Source: Conchocele bisecta | Lineage: Eukaryota; Mollusca; Bivalvia; Lucinida; Thyasiridae | DNA length: 64,000 bases | Direction: 5' to 3' | NCBI GenBank assembly: GCA_029237695.1 | Contig: CM055272.1 | Coordinates: forward strand, 36,732,901-36,796,900 | In this document: positions 57,104-64,000 of the stretch, in pieces | Layout of the letters: every line of letters begins with the position of its first letter | How positions within the stretch are numbered: position 1 is the first letter of the stretch | Translations under genes and position numbers: made by a program | The notes under the pieces: generated by a model | Told to the model about the DNA's origin: nothing | The model's input: only the letters and a program-made list of their open reading frames with translations | Databases searched by the model: none

Positions 57104-57307
57104 ATAAATTATGCAACACATACAATTGTATGAGGGTGACAATCCATGGCAACAATAATGATATCTGGGTGATATTGATTATATAATGGTTAGTATCTGT
57201 AGTACAGTGTGTGAATCGAGACTAACTAACACAGGCGACTGTTTGAGTAGCTAGACACAAGCAACTATTTCTAAATAATGCGTACAAGCTCGGGCCTAGA
57301 CACAAAG

Positions 57308-57610
57308 CTGGGGTGGGGGAGTCACATAGCTGGGGTGTCATGAAGCAGGGCTGGGGATCACACAGCAGGGATGGGAGGGGACATGGAGTTAGGTGGGGAG
57401 TCACAGCATGTGGGTATGAAGCCGGGGTGGGATCACACAGCAGGGATGGGAGGAGGCACGGCGCTAGGGTGGGGAGTCACAGCAGGTGGGCACGAATTAG
57501 GGGTGGGAATCACACAGCAGGGATGGGAGGGGGCACAAAGCTACGGTGTGTGGTCACACATCAGGTGGGCACAAAGCAGGGGTGGGAGGGAGCACGAAGC
57601 TAGGGTGGGG
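57308..57610. repeat. G-rich minisatellite
   Basis: Higher-order repeats of about 60-100 bp built from GGGGTGGGA, TCACACAGCAGGGATGGGAG and GGCACAAAGC motifs. Strongly G-skewed on the plus strand, with a potential for quadruplex structures. Confidence 0.85.
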
Positions 57611-57654
57611 CTTGTCAGCAAATCCAGCACTTTGATTGGCTCGTAAAGACTCCG

Positions 57655-57945
57655 AGGACAATTTAATCGCACAGACATTTCTGTCATTTCTCGGGAAGCC
57701 ATGTTTTCCAATCACCGTGGGCTTCCCCGATGACTAAACGTACAGTCGTTGTTACACTACATATGATTGGCCGATAACCGCTGAAGGCAAGTCGCCAGCG
57801 CGCATATACCGGGAAAAAGAAAACCAACTAAAAAGATAATTATAATGAGATGACGTCACACGGAATTCCGGATGAACATAGATTGGAAAACATGGCTTCC
57901 AGAGAAATGATAGACATGTCTGTGCGATTAAATTGTCTGTCGTGA
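57655..57945. repeat. Imperfect inverted repeat
   Basis: GACAATTTAATCGCACAGAC, TCTGTCATTTCTC and AAGCCATGTTTTCCAATC (57657-57710) return inverted at 57878-57942. It resembles a decayed fold-back element. Confidence 0.7.
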
Positions 57946-58781
57946 CGCACAGGATGGGTATAAATGTAGGTTTGATCAAATGTTCGATTGGAAACAATGT
58001 TTTCTCTCTGCAAAATGTTTCTTTACGGGCCGGGATGACGTAAACGTGTATTTTGAACCCGATGTTTACTCCTTTATATAGCAGTATTCGCCTCGGAAAT
58101 GTGTCCGTTCTTCCACACCTAGCAATGATGATAATTTTTTTAAAACAAAACATATATGGGTATATGGAGGGAGTAAAAAAAATGTTTAGCTTATTTTTAT
58201 TCTTCATTTATTGATGCTTTTAGGCATATTTAATGTATTTATAGACCTCGGTCCGTTACTTCAACCTGTGTGGATTGGTTGAAATGTGTAATCGGATAGC
58301 CGGACTTTCCCTTTTTGACAAAAGTTGTCTCGCATCGTTGATTGGTCGGAGAGGTTTGGCGGAAATTAACGAGCTTAAACAGGTTTACGCAGTATAAAAT
58401 GGCGGCCGTGTTCAACACACACAGGAAATGTCAACCAACTATTGTGAATTGTAACTAACTAAACTAAGTTTCCTGGTGTACGAAGACGACGATCATAAAC
58501 TATTGACAATTGTCAACATTCAGGCATGCATCGGAAATCATGGCAAGTTGTATGAACAAAATGATTGGCAAATTTGAAGCGAGGAATACGCAATACACAG
58601 GCGTGTATAGTGTAGTAAACCTAGAATACAGTAATTTTCCACCGAGACACTCTTCCACTGCCTGACTGGTTCGTACTTGGCTCAGTGACAGAAATGGTAA
58701 TTATTAGTAACACAGTCGACACAATGTGCTCACTCTCTCGCTCACTGGAACCCAACACGGAAACCTCGTAACCAACCACGG
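57946..58781. other. No supported repeat; possible exon fragments
   Basis: Short plus frames start at an ATG near 58398 (MAAVFNTHRKCQ) and at 58540 (MASCMNKMIGKFEARN; 41 codons). Neither has domain support, but the stretch is free of repeats and lies upstream of the BEN-like frame, so it may hold 5' parts of that gene. Confidence 0.25.
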
Positions 58782-58794
58782 TTTACATGGAGCA

Positions 58795-59006
58795 AGTGGC
58801 CGGATTAGCTCAGTAGGTAGAGCGTCGGTTTGCGGATCGGGAGACACCTGGTTCGATTCCCACCTCGACCCGCTCCGAATGGCTGATTCGGCGTGTCCTT
58901 GGGCAAGACAACTTCGTGCTAGCCTAGTCCTTAATCAGATGGGGACTTAAATAGTCGGTCACGACATGCAAGGTCATCGAGCCAGTGCCGTCGTTAAATC
59001 AAAGCA
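58795..59006 (+). mobile_element. tRNA-derived SINE with perfect target duplication
   Basis: The tRNA-like head has an A box TTAGCTCAGTAGGTAGAGCG and a B box GGTTCGATTCCCACCTC. A body follows with GTGTCCTTGGGCAAGACAAC, a motif of conserved SINE core domains. The element is framed by TTTACATGGAGCA at 58782-58794 and 59007-59019, a perfect 13-bp duplication, so this is a recent LINE-driven insertion. The head is not an independent tRNA gene: it continues into the body, and the acceptor stem is imperfect. Confidence 0.9.
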
Positions 59007-59159
59007 TTTACATGGAGCACGAGCCTTCTTTGCAGCTACACTGCGAACACACGGTAAGCAATACGTATTACCACTGTAGCCCTTACCACTCGTTGCTATT
59101 GCTTGCGATGCTTTGCTGGCTGGGTCGCTTCAATACCAGCCGCCCATACACGCCAACAT

Positions 59160-59740
59160 TTAGGCATCGAACAGACGCAAACAGTATGGGGATGATCGTG
59201 TACTTGCAGCAGATTTCGGCGAATGTAAAAAACGTACAAGCAACACAACGCGCACACAACAAGAGAATCGCTGAATTGGAAGTACAAACCAACAAATGTC
59301 AACGTCTTCTAGAACAAATCCTCCACACAGTAAACGCCAACACTGTTTTCTCCCTAACATCAGTCGACGAAAACCAGGAAAACACAAGAGTGGATGCCAT
59401 TCCAGAACGATATCATGTTCTGAACTTCGCGAACTGGCAGCAGAAGCCAAAATGTAGGCCATTTTGGATCCTTACTGCTAGTTCACATGTTTCTGATCTG
59501 TTCGGGTTATCTAACTTTTAAGATATTCTGTCAATTGGTTTGGTAATGGTGGCCACGAAAAACAGGAACTAGACCCAGTGAAAACAAGTGTGTTGGCAAA
59601 CTATATCAAATTGTATTACCCAGAATCGAGAAACCCAGAAGTTTTTAAGCAGGTAATTGTGCGCATCAATAAGCGTCTTCGACGGCAGCCAAAGGAGAAG
59701 AGCGGACACCAGGGAGGCTGCAGGTACACAACAGGAGATG
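59160..59740 (+). pseudogene. BEN-domain-like coding fragment (frame-broken)
   Basis: The first part (to about 59515) contains a coiled-coil-like segment ending RAHNKRIAELEVQTNKCQRL, then ERYHVLNFANWQQKP and SDLFGLSNF. In another frame from about 59517 it reads LRYSVNWFGNGGHEKQELDP, VLANYIKLYYPESR and FKQVIVRINKRLRR. The order L-F-x-L, a G-rich turn, LDP, a helix with Y-x-x-P, then a helix ending IN-x-R-x-RR follows the pattern known for BEN domains (DNA-binding, often with an N-terminal coiled coil). A one- or two-base indel near 59516 breaks the frame, or an intron is hidden there. A family A hairpin follows at 59755. BEN identity is inferred without a profile search. Confidence 0.45.
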
Positions 59741-59754
59741 TACAGCAAGTGCTT

Positions 59755-59828
59755 AACTTGGAAAAGTCGCGGGAATACTGGACGAAGGCCGGAAGGCCTC
59801 GTCCAGTATTCCCGCGACTTTTCCATAC
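59755..59828. mobile_element. Family A palindrome core
   Basis: ACTTGGAAAAGTCGCGGGAA and its inverse around GAAGGCCGGAAGGCC; only the inner 36 bases of each arm are present. Confidence 0.85.
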
Positions 59829-59982
59829 ACCGCTCCGCCCTACAGATTGCCGGAATTAATGGCATTCCAGTTGGACAATGCCATGCCATTCAATGGCTCC
59901 TTCTGTGATTATATTAATTTGTGAAATTACATAGATACGTGTGAAATTATTTTGTTTAATATCGTTGTGCAACTAGTTTAGA

Positions 59983-60151
59983 AACAAGAATTCCGCCACG
60001 GAAGCGGTATCGCGCCTGCTGAGGCATTTGACCGTGTTGTAAAACAATAACTTTAACGCATTTGCCTTACAAAAAAACGGACAACGTGGAGGCCGACGAT
60101 GGAAAAAGCGCCGACTATAGTCCCGCCTCTGCTAAAGCAGGCGCGACAAAA
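59983..60151. mobile_element. Short Helitron-like derivative without array
   Basis: Starts ACAAGAATTCCGCCACGGAA, GGTATCGCGCCTGCTGAGG and ends GACTATAGTCCCGCCTCTGC, TAAAGCAGGCGCGACAAAAA. TCGCGCCTGC near the start is inverted as GCAGGCGCGA at the end. It is the minimal form of the 50570-51445 element. Confidence 0.7.
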
Positions 60152-60507
60152 ACCCCTGTCTGATGTTCCTTGAGTGTATTGTTGGTGCGCATGTGCCGCA
60201 TTCTAGTTGTACTTGTTTTATGGTGAAGTAATTTGTCTGCACACGTTGCGCAGAGAAATTTATATTGGAGAATAAACAAGTATCTCTCAAGACTGCAGAC
60301 TTGGTTTGGGTTATCACTTCCATTAATATACATATATTACTCTGGGAGGAGACACAATTATAGCAAATAATTATCAAGACAATTGAAACATTAAATTTGG
60401 GTGACGCGCTCGTTACCGAAAGGGACATTATATAATCAAAGGTAATAACAAGGATCTTTTGATTTGTTAAACATGAATTCTGCACATTAATTCAATTAAA
60501 TAATCAG
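60152..60507. other. No supported feature
   Basis: No frame or repeat family is recognised. Confidence 0.35.
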
Positions 60508-61260
60508 GACGAGGATGGCCGTGGCCTGCATATCGAGCCCGCCGAGGCATTTGATGGTCTCAGAGTGTATTTATTTGAAGTTTGCTGCCCAATAAGCATA
60601 CAAAGTTTCAAGCAAATCTGACCTACAGTTACAGAGTTAGTTGGTATGTGAAATCTTTAACGCAAATTTTGACAGAAACTTTAACGCAGTCATTTGACCT
60701 TGACATACGGGCACGGGGGCCGCATGAGTGGGACACAGAATTAATATATGGATGATGAATAATAAGCATATGAAGTTTCAAGTCAATGTGACTTATAAGG
60801 AGATATAAGGTATTTAAAAACTTTAACGCAGATTTCGGAACGCAAACTTCTAAGTCATTTGACCTTGACCTTGGGCACTGGGGCCATATGAGTGGGATAC
60901 AACATGAATATATGGATCATATATGGATCATGACTACTAAGTATATGAAGTTTCAAGTCAATGTGACTTAGGACTGCAGAGATATAAGGTATTTAAAAAC
61001 TTTAACGCAGATTTCGGAACGCAAACTTCTAAGTCATTTGACCTTGACCTTGGGCACAGGGGCCGCATGAGTGGGATACAGCATGAATATATGGATCATG
61101 ACTAATAAGCATATGAAGTTTCAAATCAATGTGACTTAGGACTGCAGATATATAAGGCATTTAAAAACTTTAACGCAGATTTCGGATGGACGGACGGACA
61201 CACGGACGTCATTGTGATCACTATGTCTCGCTTTCCGCAAGCTGGCTCGACAAAAATGTT
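60508..61260. mobile_element. Helitron-like array element (GGCC-GCAT-TCG family)
   Basis: Starts GGATGGCCGTGGCCTGCATA with GAGCCCGCCGAGGCATTTGA. Three or four units of about 170 bp carry GAGATATAAGGTATTTAAAA (60808, 60978, 61148) and AAGTCATTTGACCTTGACCT. Ends GACGGACGGACACACGGACG, TCACTATGTCTCGCTTTCCG and CAAGCTGGCTCGACAAAAA. Confidence 0.75.
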
Positions 61261-61717
61261 CAATTAAACTAGAAATATGTACAGGTATCCTCGCGAATAT
61301 TCTCCAGTCGGCACGGATCGCCACGAACATTAAAATATCGGGCGCTTAAGACCAGCTGCTGAGTGGCAGGATTACTTTGCCTGGGCAACTAAGTGGTCCG
61401 TCTTTGTCCATTTTCATCCATCTCTGTCTGCTTTCAGTTGTGACAGACATTCGTGCCGAATAAAAATGGATTTCTGCTAGCGGAAAACGATATTGGATTG
61501 TTACACGTGAGCTGTACTGTACCTAATAAATATAATACCATGTTAGTGACTATTGATAAAACTCAATTACTCAGCAAGTTGATATCAAAAGACACTAACA
61601 TGGTATTCTCTATATCCCCGTCTCTATATCCCTGTCCACAGTTCCCCTGCTCAATTACTTTTCTGTATGGCGGCCCGACATTCGAAGTCCGTATCAATAG
61701 TACCATAAGATAAACGT
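61261..61717. other. Flank of the host exon, no separate gene
   Basis: A plus frame at 61453-61713 lies opposite the 3' side of the TM2-domain gene. It has no recognised domain and partly runs through an inverted ATACCATGTTAGTG / CACTAACATGGTAT pair (61537-61604). Confidence 0.35.
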
Positions 61718-61723
61718 TTTATT
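61718..61723 (-). promoter_or_regulatory. Candidate polyadenylation signal AATAAA
   Basis: AATAAA on the minus strand, about 100 bases after the stop codon at 61823-61825, in the right place to end the transcript of the TM2-domain gene. Confidence 0.5.
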
Positions 61724-61822
61724 CATCTCTAACCCTCTATTCCACTTTTTCTCCACTTCAATACCATGAGAGGAAACCGGAATATCGACATCAATAGTAA
61801 GAGAAAACTGGAGTATCCACGT

Positions 61823-61946
61823 CAATAGTAGGGGACCCAGTTGCTGTCGTCCTCAGGTTTTAGAACACCGGTGATGAGAAGGATAATGTCGATGATCCAC
61901 CAGATACCGATCCCACCCAGCGTCAACAGCTTACCAACCGCCGTAC
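61823..61946 (-). CDS. Terminal exon, TM2 domain-containing protein (TM2D2-like)
   Basis: On the minus strand a splice acceptor TTTTTCACCAG ends at 61947, and the exon reads on with [20 protein letters not shown], then [12 protein letters not shown] and DSNWVPYY before TGA at 61823-61825. The first codon is split by the intron. This matches the second half of the TM2 domain: the LLTLGG-x-GIWW-x-ID motif and second membrane span, followed by the P-x-D-x-SNW tail characteristic of TM2D2 rather than TM2D1 or TM2D3. TM2D proteins are conserved animal membrane proteins; the fly TM2D3 (almondex) acts in Notch signalling. Upstream exons with the signal peptide and first span are not seen to 64000, so the intron is over 2 kb and full of MITEs. 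The frame is intact and the codons are unlike the surrounding AT-rich repeats, so this is taken as a live gene. Confidence 0.8.
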
Positions 61947-61982
61947 CTGGTGAAAAATGGGCCACGGAATGAGAAGTGGATC

Positions 61983-62026
61983 TTATATGCGACTCTGACT
62001 GGAGAACTAGGGCTTATAGGATTTCT
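61983..62026. repeat. Family D repeat, left part (split by family B)
   Basis: TATATGCGACTCTGACTGGA and AGGGCTTATAGGATTTC; the unit continues at 62333. Confidence 0.7.
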
Positions 62027-62332
62027 GTAGCCGATTTCACCAACATTGCAAAGTATACTTTTCTAGCAAAGTATACTTTGAGGGAGAAATTTTCAAATTA
62101 AGGATAAATTTATTAATTTTTATTATACTGAATTTATTACATTATCACAGCCATTTTGGCTGTGATAATGTAATATATTCAGGATAATAAATCTGCATAC
62201 ATTTATTCATCAAATATATGCAGTCGTTAGTTCTATATGACATAACGCATTTCGGGAAAAATAAATGATTACTCCCCTCAAAGTATACTTTGCTAGATAA
62301 GTATACTTTGCAATGTTGATGAAATCGGCTAC
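62027..62332. mobile_element. Family B fold-back MITE, copy 7
   Basis: Full-length, 306 bp. CTGTAGCCGATTTCACCAAC and the inverse GATGAAATCGGCTACAG. It sits inside a family D repeat, in an intron of the TM2-domain gene. Confidence 0.9.
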
Positions 62333-62530
62333 AGATCAGTGTAGTTCCAGATCAATTAGCACACTCGCATAGCCTCTATATTGCTTGTTAGAAGCATTAC
62401 TGTTGTTTCAGTGATGGAATGGCAAACAGTGCAGATCTTGATCAAACTGTGTATGCACACGCTGATCTGGATTTAAACTGGTTGAAAACCCCATAAGCCC
62501 CATTTCTCAAGGCACAGCCACATATAAGTT
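62333..62530. repeat. Family D repeat, right part
   Basis: AGATCAGTGTAGTTCCAGATC, GCTTGTTAGAAGCATTAC, GCAAACAGTGCAGATCTTGA and GGCACAGCCACATATAAG complete the unit. Confidence 0.7.
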
Positions 62531-62604
62531 ATATTTGTAGTGAGTGTAAATCAAAAGAGTTTAACATCACAGCAACAGCTATATGTGGCTGTGACTGTAG
62601 AACT

Positions 62605-62850
62605 GGGGCCCGTTTCACTAAACTTCGTACGACTAAAACGTTCGTAAATGCAAATTTAGGATCGTCTGGAAATCTGAATTGATGGATTTACATTTATTGA
62701 GCATAGGCTGCATATGCATATGCAGCCTATGGTCAATAAGCATAAATCCAATAAGGGTTTACAAGAAAACATTGTTAATGAGAATTTTACAGTCTATCGT
62801 AATTTTGCACTTGCAATCATTTTAGTCGTACAAAGTTTAGTGAAAGCCCC
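62605..62850. mobile_element. Family C fold-back MITE, copy 5
   Basis: GGGGCCCGTTTCACTAAACTT and the inverse AAAGTTTAGTGAAAGCCCC ends. The centre has an extended AGGCTGCATATGCATATGCA palindrome. Confidence 0.85.
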
Positions 62851-62864
62851 CTGGAGCTTATGCC

Positions 62865-63085
62865 AAGTTATGGGATTTGTGGATCCCAAAATCAGAGCTC
62901 AATATTTACATATAAAATGTTGTATTCAGCCCTGAAATTAGAATATACTGATCTGGTGCCAGGATCTCGCTATAACAGAATCATTTAGCCCATCCTCTAA
63001 AAGTAATATGATTAGTATTACTCCTACTACTTTTATAATGGGTATAACCAGATTCAACTAGAAAATGTGGCCCCTATTTGAAAAC
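62865..63085. repeat. Dispersed repeat shared with 13630-13870
   Basis: TCCCAAAATCAGAGCTCAAT, CCTGAAATTAGAATA and CTACTTTTATAATGGGTA in the order seen at 13.6 kb. Confidence 0.6.
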
Positions 63086-63590
63086 TGTTACAAAAACAAA
63101 AACTTTCAAATAAATAAACAGACAGACGGATGTACAATCAGTAGAGAGGGTAATTGTATTAATGTGGAAGGATATATCGTTACTAAGTAACGCATGTGTG
63201 CAATATGAAGATATTAGCTGAAGGCAAAGAGAAATTATAGGTGATTTGAGAAACTCTTAACAAAAACTTTCAAATAAATAAACTGACAGACGGACGGACG
63301 TACGATCAGGTAATTGTACGAATGTGGAATGATGTATAGTTACTTAATAATAATAATGCATGTGTCAAATAAATAAACAGACAGACAGGCGGACGGACGT
63401 ACGATCAGTAGTGAGGGTAATTGTTTGAATGTGAAATGATGTATAGTTTCTTAATAATGCATGTGTGCAATATGAGGATGTTAGCTGAAGGCAAACAGAA
63501 ATTATAGGTGATCTGAGAAACTCTTACAAAAACTTTCAAATAAATAAACGGACAGACGGACGTACAGACAGACAGGGCGAAACCTAATTT
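63085..63590. repeat. Array with ACAGACGGACG tract, about four units
   Basis: AAAAACTTTCAAATAAATAAAC followed by GACAGACGGACGGACGTACG recurs at about 63100, 63262, 63365 and 63530, with GTTAGCTGAAGGCAAA-AGAA and AATTATAGGTGAT-TGAGAAA between. Units of 100-170 bp with a GACG microsatellite at each boundary. Confidence 0.8.
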
Positions 63591-63603
63591 CGGCGGGGGC
63601 CCT

Positions 63604-63812
63604 AACTAGAATGCGGGAAAAAATAATTGTCGTCTGCAGTTATTTCACATTTTGTAATTTTTCTCAATAAAAACATAGTTTGGCAGCACTTTAGAATCAT
63701 TTCCAATGGAAATGATTCTAATGTGCTGTCAAACTATGTTTATGTTGATAAAATTGGAAATGAAAAAGTAACCAGCAGACGAGAAAATTTCATTCAGCAT
63801 TGTAAGGGTTAA
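63604..63812. mobile_element. Family H TTAA MITE, copy 9
   Basis: The TTTGGCAGCACTTTAGAATC to GATTCTAATGTGCTGTCAAA hairpin around ATTTCCAATGGAAAT, with a TTGTCGTCTGCAG outer arm and GTAAGGGTTAA at the right end. The left TTAA end is decayed. Confidence 0.75.
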
Positions 63813-63874
63813 ACCGGTGCTAGGAGGTGGTGGTGGTGGGACTGCACTGGTCATACATGGCCAGGGATTCCGCT

Positions 63875-64000
63875 GGCGATCGCCACTTTCGCAATTGGCA
63901 TAAAAATAAACAATTGGCGATAAAAAATTACAATTTGTGAAGAAAAAAAAAGAAGAAATTATCGCCAATTGTTAATTTTTTCTTTGAAGTGGCGATTTTT
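63875..64000. repeat. Inverted repeat cut by the window end
   Basis: GATCGCCACTTTCGCAATTG, then CAATTGGCGATAAAAAATTA, with inverted matches ATTATCGCCAATTG and GAAGTGGCGATTTTT at 63958-64000. It is probably a fold-back element whose right end lies beyond the window. Confidence 0.55.

Noticed and set aside
57752..58207. 151-codon minus-strand frame
   Set aside because: Overlaps a decayed inverted repeat and has no recognisable domain; composition looks random.
58799..58873. Independent tRNA gene
   Set aside because: A and B boxes are good but the acceptor stem is imperfect, and the sequence continues into a SINE body framed by a 13-bp duplication.
61453..61713. 86-codon plus-strand frame
   Set aside because: Lies antisense to the 3' side of the TM2-domain gene and includes an inverted repeat; no domain.

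Overview
This is a eukaryotic, AT-rich, gene-poor window built almost entirely of layered transposable elements. The mix of fold-back MITEs, Helitron-like elements carrying arrays of about 150-175 bp units next to TCCG/GACG microsatellites, tRNA-derived SINEs, and a Ty3/gypsy-type gag remnant suggests a mollusc, most likely a heterodont bivalve. The organism is an inference from repeat style; nothing here proves the species. No CRISPR, operon or prokaryotic signal is present.

Only one stretch looks like an ordinary host gene: a minus-strand terminal exon at 61823-61946 encoding the C-terminal part of a TM2-domain protein (closest to TM2D2), with a splice acceptor, a stop and a downstream AATAAA. 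Its other exons must lie beyond the right edge. A second weak host candidate is a membrane-type open frame at 36904-37141.

The most interesting content is a pair of related DNA transposons. Element 1 (19236-23818) and element 2 (37782-42195) each have long terminal inverted repeats beginning TAG-x-C-x-AG, 3-bp target duplications (TAT and TCA), and one degraded minus-strand gene. Both genes have the same order of parts: an N-terminal conserved region of unknown function, an XPG/FEN-like PIN nuclease core and a C-terminal cysteine-rich CXC (tesmin/TSO1-like) domain. I see no DDE transposase in either. The ends of element 1 are confirmed by an unoccupied copy of the target sequence 200 bp to its left.

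Layout: 1-8.9 kb, MITE families A, B, D, E, F, M, N and P; 8.9-11.5 kb, an E element split by a Helitron-like element with an eleven-unit satellite; 11.7-14.98 kb, more fold-back elements; 15.2-17.3 kb, a tandem segmental duplication with a hAT-like insertion in one copy; 17.4-18.9 kb, MITEs; 19.2-23.8 kb, element 1; 24-28.1 kb, SINE, MITEs and arrays; 28.2-31.3 kb, a tandem array of elements ending in GGAAC repeats, with an inverted copy at 36.0-36.7 kb; 37.8-42.2 kb, element 2; 42.9-52.3 kb, Helitron-like arrays and TTAA-flanked MITE clusters; 53.5-60 kb, decayed coding remnants (gag, LINE, pogo-type, BEN-like) and a SINE with a perfect 13-bp target duplication; 60.5-64 kb, array, host exon and MITEs. 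Family letters (A, B, C and so on) are local labels used only here.
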